This document shows, piece after piece, positions 31,565 through 41,910 of a stretch of DNA of 64,000 nucleotides (position 1 is the first letter of the stretch; each line of letters opens with the position of its first letter). The notes below the pieces were generated by a model. The model made no database searches and had not been told where the DNA came from. It saw only the letters and a program-made list of their open reading frames with translations. Made by a program: the position numbers and the translations under genes. The DNA comes from Aspidiotus rigidus. Lineage: Eukaryota; Arthropoda; Insecta; Hemiptera; Diaspididae. The DNA is taken from NCBI GenBank assembly GCA_035079385.1, contig JAVHKY010000001.1, positions 12,300,501 to 12,364,500 on the forward strand, written 5' to 3'.

Positions 31565-32500
31565 TTAGTATTTTCGTTGTAATTTCCGCTCGGCATGGTA
31601 ACATCCGTCTATCACAGCTTCGCACCCCCCCCCCCCAAGCACCATGGCTACACTGGAAGACAACAGCCTGGTCATGCTCATAGCAAACCGTACATATTTA
31701 CGTGTAACTGCTCTAAGATTCTTTAACACGATCCTTTCAGGTGACATTCTCTTTCCATCCCATTTGTTCCCACGGATAAATCGTGTCCCTATATTTCCAT
31801 TAGCCAAAATTATTCAAGACTTCGACCGTACAAAAGTCTTTCTTCTGCCAGTTCCTTATGACTTCCTTTTGGGCAGAGGCTTCAACATTTTTGATGAATA
31901 CACTGAAGAGGAAACTTTCAAGCCAAGCTTCGTTGATACTTTCATTCGTATTGATGGCAGGATTCACCAGTTTTACCGCTGCCTGTACCACCCCCACCCT
32001 TTCACCACTCGAGCCTGTTTGAACTCTGTGAGGAAAGGTCATTAGCTGTCACTGACATAGTATTCTTGGGAAAGGAGAAAGCCTATATCTTGCTCAATTA
32101 TGAAATTGGTCAGTTTGCTCGTACGGGTTTGTCCTGCGGCGAGATTTACTTCTGCGACCTGCAGGCATGATATTTGTAGGTGATGCTTGAACTGTCGTCT
32201 CTGCGAGAAAAAAACGTGCTCACAGGGGAGTCAGTCTCTTTCTGGATCGTAGAATGGGCAAATGAACTTCGCCTCGTTGAAGTGGACTACAAATATATGG
32301 TGGCTGAGAGCAGTAATAAGAAATTCTCGGTGTACACAATTGACTTTAGCTTCATGCGTATTTGCGATGACTCGACCAAGGGCCTTGGTGAGGGCCGGGC
32401 ATTCCGCACAGTCCTCCTGGTTCGCCTTGGTAGCACTGTTCGACCTATGGAGAAACTTGACCGACCCCAACGCAATGAATGCCAATGTCGTTTTCCTCTG
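31565..32500 (-). pseudogene. R1-like element fragment: ORF1 end and endonuclease start
   Basis: Minus strand, top down: CAECPALTKALGRVIANT (about 32420-32360) matches the end of the ORF1 zinc-knuckle region of the 44-kb element (ECPARTKALGRMIAST). Then LQVAEVNLAAGQTRTSKL and IGFLLSQEYYVSDS (32165-32045) match the start of its APE-type endonuclease (QVNLGRGR...LLLQEPYVV). AAVKLVNPAINTNE (about 31960) matches LVVLVNPAIDM. Frameshifted and diverged, so a separate, older subfamily. Confidence 0.65.
31629..31639. repeat. C homopolymer
   Basis: A run of about 11 C inside the R1-like fragment. Simple sequence. Confidence 0.6.
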
Positions 32501-34082
32501 GAAATGCTTGTATGGAGGAGAACTTCGGATCCCTCTTCAAAACTATGACCACTAGAATCGATTCGTTTTTGTATAAAATTACGGTCATACTCGAAGAAGT
32601 AACACGAAAGAAGATGCAGAAGACCGCACGTTCGTGTTACTCCTTTGAGTATCCTCGTCGCTATGACCACTTTCGATAAAGTGATCAACAAACGCCGACT
32701 CACCCACTTTTCTTTTACTTCGCGCTTTCTTACGTTCTCCCACTTCTATATGGAGTTGGCGGCTATTCATACCTATATAGACGTTGGGGAAATCCCTACA
32801 AGCCAACTTATAACCCCTCTCGGACATCGGAATGGGTTTTTTAAATTTCGTAACAGTAGTAGTATATTGTCAAAAGCTGACTGAAAACCAAAGAGCCCAA
32901 CTCCGAAGACAACTTATCCAGAACGGCAGTCTAATCCACTGCTTCCTACTATCAGAGTGTGAATCGCGAGGGAAGGAGGTCGTAGAATCGAGAAATTTCC
33001 TTGTAAGCCCTCAACGAACCATATGTTCAATGTCCACCGCGACCTGATTCACTCTCACTAGCTCTTTATGAAAAGCGGCCTGATTCAGAGGGATGTGAAT
33101 GAGGCGATTTATGAAAGTATTGAAAGTAGCTATTTTGTGGGCTACAGGGACGAAGGACGACCCGCGGATTGCAATATCTGCTGATGTATCTTTTCGGTAA
33201 ATACCAAATTCATGGACACTGACAATGACGAAGATGGTCAGGCCCAAAAAGTTTATAGAGAAGCTACTAACTTCCGATATAAATTTTATGGAAGGTTACG
33301 GGCTGTTTAAATAAGCGAAAAACTCACTCAGGAGTTCTGCAAGATCCGTCCACACACACATATTCAAGTCAAGTTCGAATTTGGATATGAAGCTTTCTGA
33401 GATGTCGAATTTGGATATGAAGCATTCTGAGATGAGAGAACCCAAGTGGGATCCGATAGGGATCTCCACCTCCTCGGGGAACTCAAAGAATTTCCCATCA
33501 AATGTACAGAAGTTAAGGGCCCAACAGATGTTCAAAAGGTCAAAAAATTCACTTAATTCCTCATGAGAGGCGCAGTAGATTTAAGAAGCAAGTCTCCTAC
33601 CTGCTGGATGATGGCAGCCTTGGGGATGTTGGGAAACAGCCCAACAACAGCGAAGGAGCATAAAAGTGATCCCGGAGGATCATTTGTCAGCCAGGGAGCT
33701 CGAGTTCTTACCTGAATATGGAGACTTGACACGTTATTCGGACCACCGATCTAGAAATTTGGCGGGGGAGTGGGTCGGAGAAGAAAGAAAGAGACGACCA
33801 GCCGCATCGAAATATTTTCTTTATGCACTTTAGGTAACCCGTAAAGGAGTGGAAGAACAGGACTAGGTTCCGAAATGGCTTTCTTTTTTGAAGAGCTCTT
33901 AATGATGACTTTACTACCATTAATAAGACTCCTTGCCCCTTTGATAAAATGTGGAAAATTAAATAGGCCATTATCCTCAGAATTTTGGAGACGTAGGAAG
34001 ACTTCTCCATAACTACAACGACATTACCTCTGTCGGCCTTTGTAATAATTAACCCCTCATCCCTGATCTTCCTCCTATCATT
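32501..34082 (-). pseudogene. PLE-C RT and endonuclease remnant
   Basis: Minus strand from 34082: IITKADRGNVVVVMEKSSYVS, a degraded palm, LLNICWALNFCTFDGKFFEF (about 33535), GSHLGSLISE, a region missing the YVDD box, VHEFGIYRKDTSADIAI (about 33220), FINRLIHIPLNQAAF, then the endonuclease part GYKLACRDFPNVYIGMNSRQ and ESAFVDHFIESGHS (about 32820-32690). Near 32560-32660 the coding is interrupted by a tail-like segment containing a RNFIQKRIDSS motif (PLE reading-frame start) and inverted actc/gagt words, after which HSFEEGSEVLLH continues. Many frameshifts; dead. Confidence 0.75.
33376..33435. repeat. 30-bp tandem duplication inside PLE-C
   Basis: Positions 33376-33405 and 33406-33435 are near-identical (aatttggatatgaag then c/attctgagatg). 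It duplicates ten codons of the SEVFMSKFE region in frame. Confidence 0.85.
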
Positions 34083-34083
34083 C

Positions 34084-34200
34084 TTACCTATGGATAACCG
34101 TAAATTACAAAAACGAATTTATTCTATGAATTATGGTCTTTATTTATTTGGAGCTCTGCCAGAAAATTTCTCACCAATCATGATATGTGTCGGCTTTGTT
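34084..34200 (+). pseudogene. PLE reading-frame start, opposite strand to PLE-C
   Basis: An ATG at about 34089 opens MDNRKLQKRIYSMNYGLY, then LFGALPENFSP. It matches the PLE N-terminal pattern and begins one or two bases from the end of the minus-strand PLE-C body, giving another head-to-head junction. It decays after about 40 codons. Confidence 0.65.
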
Positions 34201-34489
34201 GTGGTGTGAACTGAGTCCGAAATCGCAGGGGTAGCTACTTCCGCTTGCAGCATCCGTCGCCCTACGAAAGCGCTTTCAATACTTAATAATAACATGGATT
34301 AAATTCACTCTGGCACTAAGCCTCGCAATATTGGTAAATCCATAGCCAAGTCCCCTAAGTAAAAGAAGATGGTGAGTGCGAATTTTCACAAGAATCATAC
34401 AGATTTAGATAGAAAAGGAAATCTAATCTATTCCTGCGCATTTTCCCGAGTAGTCTTCAGCCCAAATCGCTAACCTCCCCTTCTCATAA
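34201..34489. other. Unassigned spacer
   Basis: It contains the palindromic word gaaagcgctttc near 34264, which resembles the PLE tail box but lacks the surrounding stem. No gene. Confidence 0.3.
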
Positions 34490-34800
34490 AATTTCTGAGT
34501 CGTTTGACATTTCAATCTTCATATGTACGGCTTCTCGCCCAAATGAGTTCGTAGATGAATTCTTAGGTCGTGTGACCTGGATTAGGCTTTGGAGCAATCT
34601 TCGTTCTGAAAACGATACATGGGATATTATGACATTACACGTAAAATTGCCAAGCCATCCCAGGTGTTCGACGCGATGTCGCGCTCTGGCGCAGAAACTC
34701 ACAGTGCATTTAAACGGTTTTTCTCCTGTGTGACATCTCATATGAATGACCAACTTGCCCTGATGCGACTTCAATGGTTTTCGTGCCATTGACAGATGAA
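34490..34800 (-). pseudogene. C2H2 zinc-finger remnant
   Basis: The minus strand contains KLVIHMRCHTGEKPFKC near 34760-34710 (histidine pair, canonical TGEKPFKC linker, start of the next finger) and, in another frame, SRSHDLRIHLRTHLGEKPY near 34570-34515 (second finger and linker). Between them the frame is shifted and cysteines are partly lost. This is either a pseudogene or a fragment of a host zinc-finger gene carried into the repeat cluster. Confidence 0.6.
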
Positions 34801-34893
34801 GCGCAATTTCTCATTGGCATCAAATTTCCAGAGAAACTTCAATTTTCCTAGAAAAATAGACTTAAGTAGTTATTAGAAGTAGATGAGGATTCG

Positions 34894-34918
34894 TTTTTTT
34901 TTTTTTTTTTTTTTTTTT
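34894..34918. repeat. T25 homopolymer
   Basis: Twenty-five T immediately left of the 135-bp direct repeat. It could be an old minus-strand retroposon A-tail. Confidence 0.8.
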
Positions 34919-34924
34919 GTTACC

Positions 34925-35059
34925 ATATGCTCGTTGTATATATGCTGCAAAATAAGAAAAATAGGCTGAAACCACTTTGCGGCCACAAGGGTAATTTCAG
35001 AGGCAATTTGCGGCACAAGAAAAAAAATATGTGGCCTACTTTGCGGCCCATGTTCCAAT
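34925..35059 (+). repeat. 135-bp direct repeat, left copy
   Basis: Near-identical to 37166-37300. Both start atatgctcgttgtatatatg and end catgttccaat. The Tigger element lies exactly between the two copies. Confidence 0.9.
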
Positions 35060-35061
35060 TA

Positions 35062-35086
35062 CAGTAAAACCTGTCTAAGACGGAAC
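35062..35086 (+). repeat. Tigger left terminal inverted repeat
   Basis: It begins CAGTAAAACCTGTCTAAG and pairs with 37140-37164 with one mismatch near the tip. Confidence 0.88.
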
Positions 35087-35242
35087 TCGTTCGGACTGGA
35101 TTTTTTTTTTCCGTTTTAGCAGTTTTCCGCGTTACCCAGGTTTTGGAAAAAAAAAAAATGATACAGTAAAATGTAATGGTTTTTACAATATGTTGTACAG
35201 TACATACATAATCCACAGACGTTATTAATGCGAACAAACATA

Positions 35243-36763
35243 TTATTTTTGAAAATACGAAAACAACGAAGATTGTTGGGTCTTGGTCCGGAGAGACAGT
35301 TTACAAATTATGCTCTCAGCTTCCATTAAGTGAGCCAGCAAGTCAGGACTGTTTTTTGCAGCGGCGAAGTCTTGCAGCAATCTCAAAGCGGACATGCTCT
35401 CTGGAAAAGTGTTGATCTCAATCTTTTTTTCATCATTCTCTTCCTCCCGATCTTCGTCTTCTTCTTCCTCTTCTCCACCACTCATCGTAGCCTCTACAAA
35501 ATCAGCAGCAGGTGCTAAGGCTTCCTCTGTACTTAATTCGTCATCAAATGAGACAAGAGAGTCAACATCAAGATCTAATTGACTTGCCGCCACCAATTCT
35601 TTCAACTCACGCACGTCTTCTTCTTCAAGTGAACTTTCAGGTACATCACCAAAACCAGCGTGAGCGAAGCACTTTCCAACGGTAGAGGAGGGAACTTTAT
35701 TGAACGCTTGCGCAATCCAGTTTATTGCTTTCAGGACGTCTATTTGCTTGGTCAACTCTGTGACGTTGCTGGAGGAATTCATTTTGGCAACGAGGAACGG
35801 GAGTACAAATTTATGGTACCATACCTTAAAGGTTCGTATAACCCCCTGGTCCATGGGCTATGTGAGTGATGTTGTATTTGGAGGGAAAAACGCTAGTTTC
35901 ACATGTGACAATTTAATATGAGGGTGGCACGTAGCATTATCCAAAAACAAGATCACTTTTCTGTTCTGTCGCTTCATTTTTGCGTTAAACAACTTTAACC
36001 ATTCCTCCATCAGCGATGCCGTCATCCACGCTTTTTTATTCCAACGCCAAGTAACTGGGAGGAGATTACGATCTAAATTTCGAAAACATCGGGGTTTTTG
36101 CGCTTTCCCAATAACTAAGGGTTTCTCCAGGTCACCATCCATATTTCCGCACACAAGAACAGTCAATCTTTCTTTCGACATTTTCCCCCCAGAACATTTG
36201 TCCCCAGGAAGTGCAAACGTTTTTGAAGGTAGTATTCTGAAGAATAGCCCTGTCTCGTCACCATTGTAGATATCTCGGGGAGAAAACCCCTCCGTCAGAG
36301 CGGCGATCCTCATTCTTCAGTCACTGACAATATCGATGTCCACATCCTTACTTTCGCCGCAAATTTCTTTCCATGTGAGATTGTGACGTTGCTTGAAAGA
36401 TTCTAACCAGCCATTGGAGGCTTTAAAATTTAGCTTACCGAGTTTCTGAGCAACTTCGAGAGCTTGAGTTTGTAGGAGAGGCCCCGATATTGGAATATTT
36501 TTTGCTCTAGCACGAGTAAACCACTCAAATACCGCGGCATTAATGTCTTCATTACCAGTCGTTCTCCTTCGATTCAAAAAACTTGATTTTCGTGCGGTCC
36601 ATTCCTCTAAAATTGAAGCTTTGTTGCGTAATGTATCGTAGATTTGTGTCTTACCGCACTTGAATTCACACATCAATTGTTTCACTCCACTATTCTTTTT
36701 ATCGTGCATTTCAATCGACTTCACTTTTTCAGCCAACGTTAACGCGTTATTTTTTCGCGACAT
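35243..36763 (-). pseudogene. pogo/Tigger transposase with two nonsense codons
   Basis: The ATG at 36761-36763 (MSRKNNALTLAEK) is a better start than the upstream ATG at 36838 because it fits the family N-terminus. In order: CENP-B-type helix-turn-helix (LTLAEKVKSIE...KTQIYDTL), a second DNA-binding region (WFTRARAKNIPISGPLLQ), and a DDE domain with YNGDETGLFF, LFLDNATCHPH and MDQGVI supplying three acidic catalytic residues. The acidic C-terminal tail (GGEEEEEDEDREEEND) is typical. The frame is unbroken over 506 codons apart from TGA at 36314-36316 and TAG at 35855-35857 (just before PMDQGVI). With so little decay it was probably active recently. Confidence 0.88.
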
Positions 36764-37139
36764 TCTGTTGTACAAACGGGAACCAGTATTAAACGAGTTG
36801 AACATAAAATGGTTCTCAGATAACATCCGACCACTCATTCATGAAACATACTGTACCTAACCAATCCACCCATCCGATAATTTTTGTTGCATTGGCCAAG
36901 AAATTTCATGCTTTTTCTTCCTCACGCTACACATACAGACATCAGACATGTACAGTAATGTCTAAAATTCTGTTCACAATATTTTCGTTTTATGGAGGGA
37001 AATTGCGTGCGACGGACTGAAAAATTATTCCGTTTCCGCGTTCTGCAGGTTTCCGGCTTATCCAGGGTGTTTTACATGCGGGGAAACAGTCGGGACTTTG
37101 ATTTTTTTTTCCGTTTCGGCAGGTTTCCGCGTTAATCAG

Positions 37140-37164
37140 GTTCCGTCTTAGACAGGTTTTACTC
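37140..37164 (-). repeat. Tigger right terminal inverted repeat
   Basis: It is the complement of the left terminus, ending ACAGGTTTTACTC and followed by TA. Confidence 0.88.
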
Positions 37165-37165
37165 T

Positions 37166-37300
37166 ATATGCTCGTTGTATATATGCTGCGAAATAAGAAA
37201 AATAGGCTGAAACCACTTTGCGGCCAAAAGGGTAATTTCAGAGGCAATTTGCGGCACAAGAAAAAAAATATGTGGTCTACTTTGCGGCCCATGTTCCAAT
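37166..37300 (+). repeat. 135-bp direct repeat, right copy
   Basis: It differs from 34925-35059 at only a few positions and has the same length. Confidence 0.9.
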
Positions 37301-40300
37301 GCAGGCTACGCCGTCGAAACGTCGTGGAAATTTGAAAAATAAATAGTGAGTAGTGCCGACTCTGTTATTATTTTCCTGGACATTTTCGTGAGTACATTTT
37401 TTCGTAAGACATGTTGCCAAATAGCCCTTAACCTCTGGGGTCGGATATTTTCCCTGAAAAGAATTACCCTTCTCCAAATAATCAATGCGAACCGCTCTCC
37501 AAATTTGAAATCAATTATTACGAAATTAAAAAACTTATCTCGGTATGAGAAAGGGACCTCGTGTGCAGCAAACGATTTGAGTTGCGAGTATTTTTCATGT
37601 CGATCGATACTATCGATAGAGAAGAGAAACGAAAACACAAACCTAGCTAAATAGCACGTGATAAATACAAAGTTCGTACAAATATGACTTAAATGGTGAT
37701 GGGAAACTATATACTAAGTGAAACTAGGTATCTCGAAACCGTTATCGTCATGAGTACAAGTTTTTCCATTCTCTCTGCCTCTCTCGCGTTGTCGTTTTCG
37801 ATGCGAATAATTAAAATAAAATTTATCTACTTATCTCTCGACATATCAACCACGATACGAGAAAATGGTGGAACATGCGCTGCACCGAAGTGTACACAGA
37901 ATAGAAGGATCAGTTCTGGGGTACATTACACTGTATGTGAACAAATATATATCGTAGATTTGCATCGTGATACGAACGCCGCTTTCTCATCAGGGAGTCT
38001 GGATAGATACTTAGTAAGCTGTACATGTAAGTGTGTAAAAAGCGGAAAACTCGACGCTGCAGTACGGCGCAGCGGCGCTCATGCCCCAGCCAAGTTACAA
38101 ACAGTTCAGTGTACGATACGTTAACTTACTACAATTATAGTATTTTATTATAACTTGAAAATACGGTATATTTGTTTAAATATAGTTTGCATTTAGCCGT
38201 GGCAGCGACTACGATAGTGCTGACGGCGATGACAGCGACGCGACGTTTATTGTGAAACTCGATACATATTATTTTCTATCATACTGGGTAAGATAGCCCT
38301 ATAGTCTCGTACGTTAACTGCCGAATGGTGGATGCTGTTATAATGTAACAATCTCTTAATCAGAATATAATATACTCATTAGTTGAGATGTCGCTGTTGG
38401 TAGGAACATTTTTATAGTTTTTTTATCCGCGCAATTCGTAGTATGTGCCCCTGTATCCTAACTGATGCATGGGAGTGCGTTTATCTGCTGCGTGGCTTCA
38501 TTCTTTTCGTATAGTCTGTAATAATACGTATCAGTATTTCCAGCACGCTTATTTCGCCCGCTCGCTAACAAATTTCCACACTTATTTAATGAGCGCGTTA
38601 ACAATCGCTGCACCGCCGTTGACAGCTGAATATACTGTAGTGCCGTATAGTCTGTCTAAACATTAGAAGGCGTTAAATGCCGATAGTCAAAACTGTTTTG
38701 TTCGTTCCCGGCCCGCGCGTAAAGAATATTACTTTCGCCGTCTCCCGAAGGCACGGGTGTGTGTACTTTGGATGCACGATTTTCGTGTCGTACTGAAATT
38801 TCGAACACGCTCGGATCTCGCTCTCACGTATTTTGACACGGCTCATACCGACGCATAATTCGGTGCACTTACATAATAGCCGGACTGCGTACATTTATGC
38901 TGGACTGTCGTCGTAAAAGGCTATACATACGGGCTACAAAGCTGCAGGGCTGATAATATGTCATCGTTATAGAATTTTGTAAAGGAGAACTTGTACGGTA
39001 TACCTTGCCGAGCGTATGGAGGGGTATTCTGTATTCATGAGGATAGGAATTGTACTGCGTCGAGCGATGAATTATCATTAATAATTCCGGATGCTGAAAT
39101 AGAGCGCGTAAGAAATTACGCGTAAATATGGGTGACTATAAAGATGACTATATTTGTGCTCCCTTTCGCGCGTATGGTATTCAATATTGCAAAACTCTAT
39201 TTCGTCCGAGCGAGGTGGCAAGGTGAAGCTTACGAGCGTTTTTATATGGAATGCATTTTTTAAAACTACTTTCAAATCGACTTGATACTTTGGCACCAGA
39301 TCCAAACTTTTCACACGGGGTCGTGGTTATTCGCATTAAGACTAGGAAAACGTGTCTATACTGAAAGTGAACACGTCTCATGGCTATTTTGGAATCAACG
39401 TCTATGTGAATTGTAAGTCTGTTGAAGGTATATGAACCTTAGGAAAGTACAGCTCTTTACAAAATTTTCAATTCAAAAGTTGAATTATGTCTTTGCGCTG
39501 GGTTGGGGTACATGTTTTTCTTGAAAGTCCGAGCGCCTCCCGTCTTATATGTCCACAAGCCGAAATGCCCGCCAATTTTATTTTAAACTGATACCATAAA
39601 TCTATTTCCAAATACATTTATACCATGTACCACTTGTACCGCGTACATTGAAGAAAAAAATATTACATCAAAGAAAGAAGACATTATTCCAATCCGTATT
39701 GAAGTTAGTCTCATCCATTTTACTCACTATCATGAATAAGGCATCTTACACCCTTACTGCCTGTTTTGCACCGTACAGATTTCACCCGAATATTGAAATA
39801 ACACCTCTTCTAATCGATCCAAGTTTCTGCATCCTTTGGCTTCCGTCACCCGCGATTGACTTGAACCATTTGATGACTTGAGTCTATCCTCTCCCACCTT
39901 TACCTTCCAACAAACACTTGAAGCTTGACAATCAATCAACTATTTTTCAAAGTCTTCGTCTAACCTCGACTATCACAAAAAATAAACCGGTGAATGAATT
40001 ACGCAAACACCTTAATAGTATTTTCCCAAGAAATATTTGGAAGCTCAATGCCAAAAAATTTCTCAGGTCCACAGAATAATTTTTGTCTTTTGTTTTATAC
40101 TCGAGTATTTGAAACTATAACCAAAATTCTACTGGCTTTGCTTTGAGTACACGCGATTGTCTTTTCTCCACCTTCTGGACCTCAAAAACTTCAGAATCGA
40201 TCAACTATTCTCATACGTACCTCGAACTTCTTTTGGCAGACTTTACACTTGAAAATTGTTCTTCCTCAAATATACTTTCAAACCACAGTTCTCAGAAATT

Positions 40301-40417
40301 TTCTGAGGTCCACAAATCTTTTTAACTTGCTGAAATCCCAAGTAAATTTTGGTCTAAGAAAATCTCCATAATACTCGAAAAAGTAAACTGGAGGGCAATT
40401 TGCAAGTACCGCAGAAA
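37301..40417. other. No gene recognised
   Basis: AT-rich sequence with no domain-bearing open frame on either strand. It contains the 27-bp word gtacatgtttttcttgaaag+ at 39508-39534 shared with 27161-27187. Confidence 0.4.
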
Positions 40418-40482
40418 AATATGACGTTGTCGGCCTGTTCTCCAACATACCGAGAACTGTCGCCATGCAACATATGGGTGAC
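40418..40482 (+). pseudogene. PLE RT scrap
   Basis: Plus-strand codons YDVVGLFSNIPRTVAMQHM then GDL match the PLE-A catalytic-aspartate region (FDVVGLFPNIPRATAMQHMGDL). It is only about 22 residues and abuts the R1-like fragment at 40483. Confidence 0.7.
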
Positions 40483-41910
40483 CTGTCATGGTTACCGCCC
40501 CAGTTGGTAATAAGATCTACGCAGACCTTTGCGGTTTCCACTATTTCATGTCGACTGTCCGCTCCAATTAGGAAGGCAACGGCATCCGCGTACGCCAGAA
40601 CCTGCACGTTTGCAGTTGCAGCCTCTAGAAGCTATTGAACAGCAGCTTCCACCCGAGGGGCCCTATCTTAGATCCCAGTGGCCAGCTACGGTCCAATGCT
40701 TTTCAAAAACAATCCCAATTAAGCGTGACCTCCAGCCATTTCCCGAAGGTATCGAGAAGGCCGATAGGTCTTAGGGAGCTCTTTTCCCTGGGGCCCAGAC
40801 TCGGATCTTTGACTAAGATCCGTAATTCCGCTACCTTTCAAGGATGCGGGAAACGACCCACGCGAAGACAGCGGTTGAATAGGGCAACGAAGACATTGGG
40901 CGCTGCCTCATAGGCTTTCCGGAGCATTTCCGCGGAGATTCCGTCGGGCCCCGGAGCCTTATTCAATTTCAAACGCCGAAGGCTCGCTAATACCTCGCTG
41001 GAAGAGAAGCCGCCGACGGGGCACGCATCAGACGCTATAGGCAACGAATCGCATTTTTGGGATCCCAGTTAGATGTATAGGCCGCAGCCGGGCAGTCCTT
41101 CTCCGCCACCCGAGGCAAGCAAATCGGGCACTGCTGACGAACTGACAGCCTGAAACTCCGCCTGAGTTACCACACCAGACGTATCCGGCCCCAGGACGAT
41201 GTGCGAGTGACGGGAGAGCCCCGCCCATTACAGGCGAGTTGGTCACCGTATCCGCGTGGGTTATCCCAGATACTGCCGAGTCATCTTGGTCGCCGCGCCG
41301 GGCTCCCCGAGTAGCCTCGAGATCGTCGGCTGTAGGCATCAGCACACCCATAATGGAACGCACAATGTCCTCCAGACATTCTGACCTTGCGGCGTAGCTG
41401 ATCAGTGGACCGAGCGCCAGACCACCTGGCCGATCTTTTTGTGAGGCTACCTTATACCAGAGACCAGAGGGGTCATCTGTCGAGTTATATTGCTCGAATG
41501 TGCGCCATGACTCATCCTTCGCTACTCGGATGGCCTGACTGCATCCATTAAATTAGGTGCCTCGAAATACGTTTCGCTGTAGCACCGCGTCGAATCGCCC
41601 AATCTCCATCAAATTCGTGTTCATTGAACGCATTTTAGTTTGAATTATTTGTCGACTGTTAATGTAATTGAAGGTGTTGTGTAAACATAGCAATAAATTT
41701 GCATAAAATTGTGATGTAACAAGGATGAAAGGAATAGAGCCAAATACGCGCCATAACTCATCCTTCACAACTCGAATGGCCTGGCTATAGTGATTCCTAT
41801 GGGTGACATACTGCTACCGCAAAAATTCCTAAGCAGTAGTCCCCCTTCCTCTTTGACATTGGCGTCGTAATCGCCTGAGCGTCTTCTGCATACCCGTCAG
41901 CGACTCGCTC
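40483..41910 (-). pseudogene. R1-like ORF2 fragment, second copy
   Basis: From 41910 down: the ORF2 linker (WWSESLTGMQKTLRRLRR), interrupted at 41546-41747 by unrelated DNA bracketed by about 40-bp direct repeats, then MGVLMPTADDLEATRGARR, LRRLKLNKAPGPDGISAEML (RT motif 0), LRPIGLLDTFGKWLE, then a jump to WDCF-KALDR and GPLGWKLLFNSF (internal deletion) and YADAVAFLIGADSR (YADD box changed to YADA), ending at TNWGGNHD. Multiple stops. It is joined head-to-tail to the copy above it. Confidence 0.75.
41546..41747. other. Unassigned insert within R1-like copy 2
   Basis: AT-rich 200 bp flanked by diverged direct repeats (41504-41545 and 41748-41790, gcgccat-actcatcctt type). It is probably an insertion; no family recognised. 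Confidence 0.35.

Larger units (their letters stand above)
35062..37164 (-). mobile_element. pogo/Tigger-type DNA transposon
   Basis: Terminal inverted repeats of about 24 bp (cagtaaaacctgtctaagac... at 35062 and its complement ending at 37164) are bordered on both sides by TA (35060-35061 and 37165-37166), the target duplication typical of Tc1/mariner-pogo transposons. Inside each end there is a second, sub-terminal inverted similarity (ccgttttagcag-ttttccgcgtta type). The single gene is on the minus strand. The ends are intact, so it could be mobilised in trans if a source of transposase exists. Confidence 0.88.

Noticed and set aside
31644..32045. 133-codon plus-strand protein gene
   Set aside because: The opposite strand carries the R1-like endonuclease remnant in the same place, so the plus-strand frame is probably a shadow.
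34255..34290. Another hammerhead-like box (gaaagcgctttc)
   Set aside because: The palindromic word is there but no stem II or core heptamer precedes it.
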